A stretch of 39,315 nucleotides of DNA from a bacterium. Its GTDB lineage: Bacteria; Vulcanimicrobiota; Xenobia; Xenobiales; JADMJV01. The notes below the pieces were generated by a model, which made no database searches, was not told the origin of the DNA, and saw only the letters and a program-made list of their open reading frames with translations. This document shows, one piece after another, positions 16,079 to 23,355 of this stretch (positions are counted from its first letter, which is position 1; the number at the start of each line of letters is the position of its first letter). The translations under genes and the position numbers were made by a program. Where the stretch lies: the NCBI GenBank assembly GCA_018780265.1, contig JADMJV010000130.1, positions 1 through 39,315 of the forward strand. Direction: 5' to 3'.

Positions 16079-17050
16079 CTAACCCGCCAGAGCGATCAAA
16101 GCTTTTCCGTGTGGTGCCTTGGACTTCACCAATTTCATCCGAGCCAGAACATGCATGGCGAGCTCCAGGGCCCGTTTGCCGTCTTCTCCAGAGACCAGGG
16201 GAGTCTTATGCATGGCAACGCAATCTGCGAAATGCGACAGTTCGAGCCTGAGGGGCTCGTCCTTCTCTACATCGTATACTTCGGGTGAAATGACACGACC
16301 GGATCGAGGTGGATGCATGGCTACCAGGGTTTGGTCGATAAAGTCAAGACACAGCGTTCGACCGCTGTCTTCGGAAGCTTTCAGTAAACGAGATTTCTCT
16401 CCGCTGATGCGACTGGCGACCAGATTGGCCATACAGCCGTTTTTGAACATCAACTGGACCTGCGCGACATCTTCAAAGTCTGAATAGACCGATACGCCCA
16501 TGGCATGAATATCGACCACGGGAGAGTTGACAAGGTTTATCAAGATATCAAGATCATGAATCATCAGATCCCAGATGACTCCAACGTCGAGATTTCGATT
16601 GGTGGGGTAAGAAAGTCTCTTGGTTTCGATATAGACCGGCTGTCCGACCACCTCGCGCAGTTTGCGCACAGCCGGGTTGAAGCGCTCCAGGTGACCTACC
16701 TGAAGGATACAGTTAGCCTTCTTGGAGAGGTCCACCAGCCGTTTGGCTTGGATCAGATCCACGGTAATCGGTTTCTCGACCAGCACGTGCACGCCCTGGC
16801 GCAGAAAGTCCATGGCCAGCGGGTAGTGCAGACTGGTTGGGACTACAATGTTGACGGCGTCTACTTTGCCAAAAAGGTCCTGGTAGTTCTCGATAAATTC
16901 GGTCTGATATTGCTCGGCGCAAAATCGTCCCCGAGCCTCGCTGATGTCTACGATCCCAACGAGTTCGGTTTGGGGGAGCTGGTTATAAATACGGGCGTGG
17001 TGAACTCCCATATTGCCAGCTCCGACTACACCAACTTTGACTGGTTCCAA
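16079..17050 (-). CDS. Gfo/Idh/MocA-family oxidoreductase, GnnA-like
   Basis: The 323-residue enzyme has the NAD-binding GVVGAGNMGVHHARIY at its start, the family's catalytic lysine in VEKPI (Lys93) and IWDLMIHDLDILINL with the catalytic-site histidine. In Acidithiobacillus and Leptospira a Gfo/Idh enzyme (GnnA) next to lpxA oxidises UDP-GlcNAc at C3 so that GnnB can aminate it for amide-linked lipid A. The position directly before lpxA supports that role here, but no gnnB is in the window. I choose TTG 17050 because a full AAGGAGG (17058-17064) lies seven bases upstream; the GTG at 17056 is only one base from it. Confidence 0.85.
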   Translation of the reverse strand: MEPVKVGVVGAGNMGVHHARIYNQLPQTELVGIVDISEARGRFCAEQYQTEFIENYQDLFGKVDAVNIVVPTSLHYPLAMDFLRQGVHVLVEKPITVDLIQAKRLVDLSKKANCILQVGHLERFNPAVRKLREVVGQPVYIETKRLSYPTNRNLDVGVIWDLMIHDLDILINLVNSPVVDIHAMGVSVYSDFEDVAQVQLMFKNGCMANLVASRISGEKSRLLKASEDSGRTLCLDFIDQTLVAMHPPRSGRVISPEVYDVEKDEPLRLELSHFADCVAMHKTPLVSGEDGKRALELAMHVLARMKLVKSKAPHGKALIALAG

Positions 17051-17057
17051 GACCACG

Positions 17058-17064
17058 CCTCCTT
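17058..17064 (-). promoter_or_regulatory. Shine-Dalgarno that fixes a TTG start
   Basis: On the minus strand a perfect AAGGAGG sits seven bases before TTG 17050 and only one base before GTG 17056, so it decides the start of the Gfo/Idh gene in favour of TTG. Confidence 0.75.
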
Positions 17065-17150
17065 CGACCCACTGGACCCTGCGAGCTTAACGCTGCCGGC
17101 AGGAAAACCTCTTCAACCCCGGATCGTGAGCAAGCTCTGTGAGAAGACCC

Positions 17151-17206
17151 GGCCACCCGTGGCCTGGGACCTGCAGTTTATATCACAAGAGCATTCTCTC
17201 ACGCAA
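17151..17206 (-). promoter_or_regulatory. Possible internal promoter and leader hairpin before the gfo-lpxA-lpxB block
   Basis: The 192-base gap after fabZ is the only sizeable break in the long operon. On the minus strand TTGCGT (17201-17206) and TATAAA (17177-17182) are 18 bases apart. About 12 bases downstream a short perfect hairpin (GGCCAC, two bases, GTGGCC; 17151-17164) would lie at the start of a leader of roughly 120 bases. This would let the lpxA-side genes be expressed apart from the bamA side. The -35 is only partly consensus. Confidence 0.35.
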
Positions 17207-17242
17207 CCACCTCAAGCCTTACATAAATCTGCTGAAGGTTCT

Positions 17243-17716
17243 TCAAGCCCTGGCAGGTTCCCGTTGGATAGGGGAACTTTCTTGCGCCAATTTGGGCTCT
17301 CGAAGCTGCACAATCAACTCGCCTTCTACCGCCACCTTGCCCTCCACCCGACCGTAACACTTGAAACGCAGCGAGCCTGGCGGGCCCTGAGCCGGGTCGG
17401 CGGCCAACAACTGGGCCTCCAACTCGATGACATCCCCAGGCACCACCGAGCGGCGAAATTTAAGACGTTTGACCCCACGCAGGTGCAAACCGTGAGGACC
17501 TCCCCACTGGATCCAGAGCAACTGAAACATCGATTCTAGCAGGAGCACTCCTGGCATCACCGGTGCGCTGGGAAAATGCCCCCGAAAATACGGCTCATTG
17601 ACGGAGACATATTTCTCGCCCAGCACCCTTTCCGGGCCGATCTCCAGAACCCGATCCACCAGCAGAAAGGGAAATCGATGAGGGATTCGGCGGCGAATTT
17701 CCTGGCTATCCAACAT
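17243..17716 (-). CDS. fabZ: 3-hydroxyacyl-[ACP] dehydratase FabZ
   Basis: FabZ dehydrates 3-hydroxyacyl-ACP in fatty-acid elongation, so it competes with LpxA and LpxD for the same hydroxyacyl-ACP pool; this explains its place among lpx genes. The 157-residue hot-dog protein has IPHRFPFLLVDRVLE, the active-site block FRGHFPSAPVMPGVLLLESM with His47 and Glu61, and VKRLKFRRSVVPGD. The last 15 residues are an extra polar tail. Its ATG overlaps lpxC by 11 bases. It is a separate gene here, not the LpxC-FabZ fusion seen in Bacteroidetes. Confidence 0.95.
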   Translation of the reverse strand: MLDSQEIRRRIPHRFPFLLVDRVLEIGPERVLGEKYVSVNEPYFRGHFPSAPVMPGVLLLESMFQLLWIQWGGPHGLHLRGVKRLKFRRSVVPGDVIELEAQLLAADPAQGPPGSLRFKCYGRVEGKVAVEGELIVQLREPKLAQESSPIQREPARA

Positions 17717-18536
17717 GACCCACCACCTCCTGTTGCATCTTGCGCACTAAATCGGTATGCCAGCGATGGCCGGCTTTCACGGCCAGAACTTGAGCCTGGA
17801 GGGGGCGACCCAGCAGGTAGAGGTCTCCCAGAAGATCCAGGCATTTGTGGCGCACCGGCTCCATCGGCAGGCGCAGGGGGCTGCTAAATCCCTCGGAGCG
17901 CACGACCAGTGCATTGTCCAGGCTGCCCCCGCGGGCCAATCCTTTGGCTCGCAGCCATTCGACCTCTTGTTCCAGAGCGAAGGTGCGGGCCGGAGCCAGT
18001 TCGTCGGCAAACGATTGTTGCTGTGGGGCAAAGGTCACCTCTTGATAGCCCAGTTGAGGGTGCGGATAATACAGGGAATAGTGGAGGCGACTGGTGTCAC
18101 TGGGCAGGGCCAGCACTTGACTGCTCTCGTTTCCCACCCAGACAGGCTGCTCCAGAACATAGGGGCACACCGGGCCACCCGCCACCAGGTTGGGCCGCAA
18201 GGCTTCGACAAAGGGCAGAGCACTGCCGTCGAGGATGGGGATTTCGCCCCCCTGGACTTCAATTTCGCAGTCGTAGAGGTTGAAAGATGCCAGGGCCGCC
18301 AGCAGGTGTTCGACCGTGGCTACCCGTTGGCGGGCGTTGCCCAGCACGGTGCAGCGCTCGACATCCACCACCGAATCGATGGTTACCGGCCAGCGTTCGC
18401 CGGCGCGCTCCATCCAGCAACCGCCCCCGGGGATTCCCGGCTTAACGGTTACGACACAGTGCTCGCCGCTATGCACGCCAATCCCACCGATCTCGACGGG
18501 GCGCGTGATTTGATGGGATAACCAGTTAGCGTGCAT
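17706..18536 (-). CDS. lpxC: UDP-3-O-acyl-N-acetylglucosamine deacetylase LpxC
   Basis: LpxC is the zinc-dependent committed step of lipid A synthesis. In this 276-residue protein the zinc ligands are His77 (ATVEHLLAAL), His230 and Asp234 (RHKCLDLLGD), the general base is Glu76, and His257 (KAGHRWH) matches E. coli His265. EIPILDGSALPF and PARTF are also in place. It is about 30 residues shorter than E. coli LpxC, mostly at the C-terminus. The start overlaps the upstream secreted-protein gene by 11 bases and its end overlaps fabZ, so all three are probably translated together. Confidence 0.95.
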   Translation of the reverse strand: MHANWLSHQITRPVEIGGIGVHSGEHCVVTVKPGIPGGGCWMERAGERWPVTIDSVVDVERCTVLGNARQRVATVEHLLAALASFNLYDCEIEVQGGEIPILDGSALPFVEALRPNLVAGGPVCPYVLEQPVWVGNESSQVLALPSDTSRLHYSLYYPHPQLGYQEVTFAPQQQSFADELAPARTFALEQEVEWLRAKGLARGGSLDNALVVRSEGFSSPLRLPMEPVRHKCLDLLGDLYLLGRPLQAQVLAVKAGHRWHTDLVRKMQQEVVGHVG

Positions 18537-20322
18537 GAAACTCCGTGGGAACTGGTTCCCCGGGACGCACCTCGCGAAACTCCAGGGTGGCCGGGTAGCT
18601 CGAGGATGCCTCGGGCAGAGTGGTCAAATCTACATTGATCTCTTTGCCCGGCTCAACCACGAAGGAGCGCACCGGAACCTCTTCGTTACGCGGTTTAAAA
18701 GGCACGCTCACGACCTGATCGCCCACTAGCATGCTCAACGCTGCGGCGCCATTTTTGGGCGTGAAGTAGAGTCCAAAGGTGGCTGTCCGTGAGCCGGGGT
18801 TGCTCAGGGCTACGTGCCAGCGATAGATGACGCCAAAATTTCCGGTATTGGGCAGGCCGCTCTCGAAGTCGATCAGCCAGGGACTTTCGCCAAAATTGAA
18901 AGCCAGAGGTTGGCCTCCGGCGGCCAGTTCCAGCCACTCTTCAAAATAAGGTTGGGCGAAGACGCCGTGGGGGTGAATCTTGAAGGGATTGAAGGGAGCG
19001 CCCAGGTGCACCAGTTTCGACCCGTCATTGCGGGACGGGTCCTTCTTGGAGAGCACCTGCACTTCCAGTTTGGCTCCCTTGAGAATGCGAAAAGAGGCAA
19101 ATCCGCTCAGCAATTCTTTGCGTTGCATGAGGTGCTCGGCCAGTTCCAAGCGGGTGCGCGGGGGGATCTCAAGCACGTAGCCGGCCTTGCTTCCCAAGCG
19201 GTTCAAAAAACGTTGGGCGGCGGCGTGCCCTACCGTCACTTCGTTGCGACTGGGCCCGGAATAGCTCCAGTCAACCAGCACCTGCACGCTTTCCTCGCCC
19301 GGGTTGGTCAGATTGACCCACAGATTGCGGGGTTCAATGGAGGCGTTCATATGGCTGTACATCAAGCGGCTGGGCTCTTTGGCGGAGAGCGTGTATTGCA
19401 TGAGGATACCGTCGTCGGCCACCTGCTCGGGGCGGTTACTGACCAAGAGCAGGTTGGGTTCGACCGTTTCCAAGGTCATGCTTTGGGCGGCTACTCGAAT
19501 GTCTTTGCGCACCGGGTAGTAATCTTCGTTACCCGTGATGCGGGCCACCATGGACAAGGTCATCTGTTGACCTTCGGGGACGCTGGGTAGGCCGTTGCCG
19601 TAGCTGGCCGGGAATTCCATCTGCAGTTTGCAGCCTGGATTGACTCGAGCCTGCGTTTGCAGCGAGCGCAGCACAGCTTCCAATACCATGTCGCCGGGGG
19701 CGGGATTGCCCGTTACCCTGACCTGAATGGTGTCGGGCACTTTACCGGCCCAATCCTTGACGTGGACCCACAAAAAGGCCTTGGCGTTGCCGCGCTGGAT
19801 CAAGATTTTGGTTTTGCCTACCTGACGAGCTTTCAGCTTAAGCCGCTCGGGGCTCTCTTCGCTCACTTGCACTCGTCCACTGCTGTCCTGGAAAGAGTAG
19901 CTACCCATGGCCAGACCGGTGACATCCACACTGGCCTCGCCGTCGATGGGCATTTCCAGGCGGCTGGGGGTGAGCTTGAGCAGACCGACTTCGGCCACCT
20001 CGCGCAGCCGATCCAACCACTGTGAAGCCAGGGCCTTGGGCTGGCTGTCGTTGGCGGCGGCCAACTCTTTGGTGACCACCACGATCTCCAGTTTGCCCCA
20101 GTAGATCGCCACGCCTGCCTTGACGACGACCAGACGCAGTTCCTTGCTCTCGGCGCCCTTGAGCAACTGGTCTTCAATTCGCTGGCTAATGGCCTGCGCC
20201 AATTTGGGATTGTCGACTCGGAAGAGCAGTTGCCCGCCGACCTCCACGTCCTGAGCCCAACTGCTCAGGGCCAGCACCCACCAAAGTCCGAGCAGCAGGA
20301 GGAAGCGGTTAAGAATCCGCAT
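18526..20322 (-). CDS. Large secreted/periplasmic protein of unknown function within the lipid A operon
   Basis: The 598-residue protein begins with a clear signal peptide (RILNRFLLLLGLWWVLALSSWAQ, cleavage near residue 23). After about 100 residues of alpha/beta sequence comes an Ig-like beta region near residues 110-190 (LEMPIDGEASVDVTGLAMG ... VGKTKILIQRGNAKAFLWV). The remainder is beta-rich, including a segment near 330-350 (NLWVNLTNPGEESVQVLVDW) and a similar one near 505-525 (HVALSNPGSRTATFGLYFTP) that read like repeated beta-sandwich strands. No lipobox, no membrane helix beyond the leader, no enzyme motif. It overlaps lpxD by 14 bases and lpxC by 11, so it is an integral operon member. 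I do not recognise the family; a periplasmic role in envelope assembly is inferred from position only. Confidence 0.8.
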   Translation of the reverse strand: MRILNRFLLLLGLWWVLALSSWAQDVEVGGQLLFRVDNPKLAQAISQRIEDQLLKGAESKELRLVVVKAGVAIYWGKLEIVVVTKELAAANDSQPKALASQWLDRLREVAEVGLLKLTPSRLEMPIDGEASVDVTGLAMGSYSFQDSSGRVQVSEESPERLKLKARQVGKTKILIQRGNAKAFLWVHVKDWAGKVPDTIQVRVTGNPAPGDMVLEAVLRSLQTQARVNPGCKLQMEFPASYGNGLPSVPEGQQMTLSMVARITGNEDYYPVRKDIRVAAQSMTLETVEPNLLLVSNRPEQVADDGILMQYTLSAKEPSRLMYSHMNASIEPRNLWVNLTNPGEESVQVLVDWSYSGPSRNEVTVGHAAAQRFLNRLGSKAGYVLEIPPRTRLELAEHLMQRKELLSGFASFRILKGAKLEVQVLSKKDPSRNDGSKLVHLGAPFNPFKIHPHGVFAQPYFEEWLELAAGGQPLAFNFGESPWLIDFESGLPNTGNFGVIYRWHVALSNPGSRTATFGLYFTPKNGAAALSMLVGDQVVSVPFKPRNEEVPVRSFVVEPGKEINVDLTTLPEASSSYPATLEFREVRPGEPVPTEFHAR

Positions 20323-21013
20323 CAGGGAGTTTGCCCAGTCGGGCCAGGGCCGCCTGCGCTTTCATGGCTTCCTGGCGGGGGCGGGCGGGAAATCCCCACA
20401 AATCGCTATCGGGCGGAGCTTTGCGCAAGTTGCCGGTGCGCACCGCCATTTTGGAGCGATCGCCCAGGCTGGACTGACCGGCCATTCCGCTCTGCATGCC
20501 TACGGTGCAGTCGGCTCCAATGCTGGAAGTGCCGGCAAACCCGGCCTGCTGCTCCACTTTGCTGCGGGGTCCGATGCTCACGTTGTGGGCCACCTGAACC
20601 TGAGCGCCAATCTCTGCGTCATCGCCAATGCGGGTGGGCTCTAAGGTGCCCCGGTCCACGCAGGTGCCCGCTCCAATCACCACCCGACGGCCGATTTCCA
20701 CGCCGGAAACCTGGGGGATATGCACATGCTGACCCTGGTGTAGCACAAACCCGAAGCCGGTGCTACCCACTACGGCACCGGGTTCGATGCGACAGTCGGC
20801 CTGCAGTCGGGTCCGGGCCAACAGCACACAGCCCTCTCCCAGGCTCGCGTTGGCACCCACGACGACACCGGGTCCGACGTAGACGTGGGCTCCCACTCGG
20901 GAGCCGGCGCCGATTTGAGCATCAGCCTCGATGGCCGCAAAAGGGCCTACTTCAACGTCTTCGGCCAGTTGGGCCAATGGATCGACCCAGGCGGTGGCAT
21001 GTACCAAACTCAT
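20309..21013 (-). CDS. lpxD: LpxD-type UDP-3-O-acylglucosamine N-acyltransferase lacking the N-terminal domain
   Basis: LpxD adds the second hydroxyacyl chain, to the 2-amine. The protein is 234 residues of hexapeptide beta-helix with the LpxD signatures GSTGFGFV, IPQVSGVEIGRRVVIGAG and VAHNVSIG, where His143 matches E. coli catalytic His239. A short helical C-terminus follows (RQEAMKAQAALARLG). The roughly 100-residue N-terminal uridine-binding domain of normal LpxD (about 340 residues) is absent. The upstream Skp-like gene ends only seven bases before the ATG, so there is no room for it. Either a short LpxD form or a related sugar N-acyltransferase; position between the Skp-like genes and lpxC favours LpxD. 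Confidence 0.8.
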   Translation of the reverse strand: MSLVHATAWVDPLAQLAEDVEVGPFAAIEADAQIGAGSRVGAHVYVGPGVVVGANASLGEGCVLLARTRLQADCRIEPGAVVGSTGFGFVLHQGQHVHIPQVSGVEIGRRVVIGAGTCVDRGTLEPTRIGDDAEIGAQVQVAHNVSIGPRSKVEQQAGFAGTSSIGADCTVGMQSGMAGQSSLGDRSKMAVRTGNLRKAPPDSDLWGFPARPRQEAMKAQAALARLGKLPDADS

Positions 21014-21020
21014 CGCGGCC

Positions 21021-21467
21021 CTAAATGCGCTTCATTTTGAGCATCACGTCAATGGTGATGTCCTGGCCGGAGTGGTAGTGAACGGAAGGGGTATAAGGAG
21101 TGCTCACCACCACAATGTCGAGATTTTTTTCTTCCGCCACCTGAGTGGTCAGGTCGCGGATGTCCTTGATAGCGGTCTGAACCGTAGTGTTCACTCGCTT
21201 CTGGAACTCGAGCCTCTTTTTGTCCGCCTCTTTTTGAAGCTGCTTCATGTCTTCCTGGCTGATATCGGCCCCAGGCTGAGGCAGCTTGCTCTGAAATTCG
21301 CGCTGTTCCCGCACCAGATTGGACTGCAGGTCCTTGTATTTGGGCATCTCGGACAAGATTCGCGAAGTGTCCAGCACCCCTACCCGCAATTTTCCATCGT
21401 CGACTTTGCCGGTGCAGCCAGTTAAGCTGAGAGCGAACAGCAGCCATAAGCTCGCGCAGTTCTTCAT
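21021..21467 (-). CDS. Skp/OmpH-family lipoprotein 1
   Basis: Skp/OmpH proteins are periplasmic holdases for unfolded outer-membrane proteins. This 148-residue copy has a signal sequence ending in the lipobox LTGC (Cys18). It continues with RVGVLDTSRILSEMPKYKDLQ, the usual N-terminal strand of the family, then a charged coiled-coil hairpin, and closes with LDIVVVSTPYT ... DITIDVMLKM, the conserved C-terminal strand and helix. E. coli Skp is a soluble protein, so a lipid anchor is unusual. ATGA overlap with the next Skp-like gene upstream. Confidence 0.8.
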   Translation of the reverse strand: MKNCASLWLLFALSLTGCTGKVDDGKLRVGVLDTSRILSEMPKYKDLQSNLVREQREFQSKLPQPGADISQEDMKQLQKEADKKRLEFQKRVNTTVQTAIKDIRDLTTQVAEEKNLDIVVVSTPYTPSVHYHSGQDITIDVMLKMKRI

Positions 21468-21976
21468 TTGGGCGTCCCTCCTGGCGTGGGAGTTCCCCCC
21501 GCGGGGCTACTGTAAATCTTCATCAGCACATCCTGGGTGATGTCAAATGCCCCGTATGCCACCGTGTGATAGACCTCGGAATCGATCAACACCATGTCGA
21601 TCCCCTTCTCTTCGCACATCTCTTTGACGGCGGCTCGCAGCTTGGCGTGACGGGTTTGAATGAAGTCATTGGTGTTTTTCATCCAGACCTTGTTGAGCTT
21701 ATCCTGCTCGGCCAGAAACTTGGCCCCGGCTTCTTCTTTGCTCAGTTTGCCTTCGTCGAACTCCTTCTTGAGTCGTTTGCTTAATTCGATCTTGGCCACG
21801 GTGTATTTCTTGGCCAGTTCCTGGTAGGCAGGGTCTTGTTGCAAAATGGGCAGGGTGTCCAGTTTGGCTGCGATCAACTGATTGGTGAGTTTGGGCGCGG
21901 CCGTTCCCGACGACGTGGGTTGTTGACATCCCATCGCCAGTAGGGCCAACCAGGCTATCCAGGGTTTCCATTGCAT
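21464..21976 (-). CDS. Skp/OmpH-family lipoprotein 2
   Basis: The gene encodes 170 residues with a short signal sequence and a lipobox-like AMGC (Cys17; the residues at -3 and -2 are a little off consensus). It has a basic and acidic helical hairpin (KLTNQLIAAKLDTLPILQQD ... KLRAAVKEMCEEKG) and the family C-terminal pattern IDMVLIDSEVYHTVAYG..DITQDVLMKI. A proline-glycine-rich tail (SSPAGGTPTPGGTPK) ends it. Start and stop each abut or overlap the neighbouring family members, so this looks like a product of tandem duplication with strong divergence. Confidence 0.75.
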   Translation of the reverse strand: MQWKPWIAWLALLAMGCQQPTSSGTAAPKLTNQLIAAKLDTLPILQQDPAYQELAKKYTVAKIELSKRLKKEFDEGKLSKEEAGAKFLAEQDKLNKVWMKNTNDFIQTRHAKLRAAVKEMCEEKGIDMVLIDSEVYHTVAYGAFDITQDVLMKIYSSPAGGTPTPGGTPK

Positions 21977-21977
21977 G

Positions 21978-23354
21978 CTAACGGTTTCCGATCTGCTTGA
22001 CTTCGACCATGCTCAGATCGGTCAGGTCTTCCAGGCCAGGATTGGTCACGCAGGTGCCAATCACGCAGGGGATGTTCTTTTTGTCGGCCACTTTGCCCAC
22101 CATTGTGGACAGGTCGGCGCGCATTTTGTCGTAGACGACCTTACGGTCGGCCCTGGCCTTTTCCAGGTCCTTGTCCAACTGTTTCAACTTCTCTTTGCTC
22201 TTTTTGTCCAGGAAGTCGGTGCGCTTAGACAACTGGGATTCCAGTTCTTTTTCCAGACTGCTCAGGCGAGCTTTGATCTGCTCTTGCTTGGCTTCCAGGC
22301 GGCCGCGGGCTTCCGACTCTTTTTGCTTCATTCTGCCCATCAACTCGGATTTGCGCGATTCCATGGCCTGCTGAAAGGTGGCCTGGGCGGCATCGATTTT
22401 GGCCTTCACCTCAGGCGGAGGGGCCTGGGAGGTGCCCGGTTGGTTTTCTAACTGGGTTCTGCGGCCTCCCACTTTGGCGATCATCTCGTTCTTGAGGCGG
22501 TTTTCATAGGCCTTGACATCGGTCTCAAATTGGGCCTGTTTCTGGTCATGAAAAGTGGCCATGGCGGCTTCGATCTCTTTGCGTTTTTCGACCTTGGCTG
22601 CAGCCACTTCGTCGTCGATCACATTGAGTCGCTCGCGAGTCACTTTTTCCACGTCTTCGCTGGGGTTGTTCTGCATCTTCAGTTGCAGATTGAGCTTCTC
22701 TTCCTGGTAACGCAGGCTGACTTCATCTTCATAGACGGCCAGTTGCTGATCGAGGCGATTGCGCTCAGCGTCGATTTCGGCCTTGATCGCTTTCTCTTTT
22801 TCCAGGCGATGGGCGGTCAGATTGCGACTGGCCATCAGGCGCAGGTTTTCCGAGTATTCGCCGACGGCCTGGGCGCCAACATCGTTGAGTTTGACGGTCT
22901 CCGGGGGCCGGTATTTGTGAATTTCGCTTTGCAGCTCTTTGTCCAGCCTGGCTTTGATTTCGCCCAGTTCGGCCCCCATCTGGCCCTGCAGGGCTCGGGC
23001 CAAACCCTCCATTTCTCCACTGATCTGGGCCTGTTCGGCCTCCATCTCGGCTCGGGCGTCCTTGTAGGCTTTGAGGAACGTGTCCCGGGAATTCTTCAGG
23101 ATATTCTTTTTGGCCGTGTCGGCGATGTCGCGCTTTTCGCCCTCCAGTTTGAGGACTTGAGTTTCCAGTTCCTTGAATTTTTCGTAGTCGGGGTGTTGCT
23201 CCAGCAGTTTGCTGGCCTCAACTACGGCCAAATGGGTCCGAATATCAAAACCGGTTTGACCCGGAGTGGGGGTTGGGGTTTGGGCGCCTCCGGCCATGCA
23301 GCCCACCAATGCGAGCATGCCCACCAGGCCCAGGCCTCGTAAGCGGAAGCTCAT
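21978..23354 (-). CDS. Skp/OmpH-family lipoprotein 3, long coiled-coil form
   Basis: This 458-residue lipoprotein (lipobox LVGC, Cys19) is about three times the normal Skp length. After the family N-terminus (THLAVVEASKLLEQHPDYEK) it is nearly continuous charged coiled coil from about residue 50 to 410, broken near 300 by a proline-rich loop (ENQPGTSQAPPPEVK). It ends with the Skp-like IPCVIGTCVTN..LEDLTDLSMVEVKQI. I place the start at ATG 23354, which has AAGGAG upstream and gives a proper leader; an upstream in-frame GTG/TTG extension to 23435 covers only the neighbouring gene. It may span a good part of the periplasm from its lipid anchor; that is inference. Confidence 0.75.
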   Translation of the reverse strand: MSFRLRGLGLVGMLALVGCMAGGAQTPTPTPGQTGFDIRTHLAVVEASKLLEQHPDYEKFKELETQVLKLEGEKRDIADTAKKNILKNSRDTFLKAYKDARAEMEAEQAQISGEMEGLARALQGQMGAELGEIKARLDKELQSEIHKYRPPETVKLNDVGAQAVGEYSENLRLMASRNLTAHRLEKEKAIKAEIDAERNRLDQQLAVYEDEVSLRYQEEKLNLQLKMQNNPSEDVEKVTRERLNVIDDEVAAAKVEKRKEIEAAMATFHDQKQAQFETDVKAYENRLKNEMIAKVGGRRTQLENQPGTSQAPPPEVKAKIDAAQATFQQAMESRKSELMGRMKQKESEARGRLEAKQEQIKARLSSLEKELESQLSKRTDFLDKKSKEKLKQLDKDLEKARADRKVVYDKMRADLSTMVGKVADKKNIPCVIGTCVTNPGLEDLTDLSMVEVKQIGNR

Positions 23355-23355
23355 G

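Noticed and set aside
16505..18521. Long plus-strand frames (e.g. 344 codons at 16505 and 254 codons at 17757)
   Set aside because: They lie opposite the Gfo/Idh, fabZ and lpxC genes, whose motifs are unambiguous; the plus-strand translations show no domain and are typical antisense frames of GC-rich DNA.
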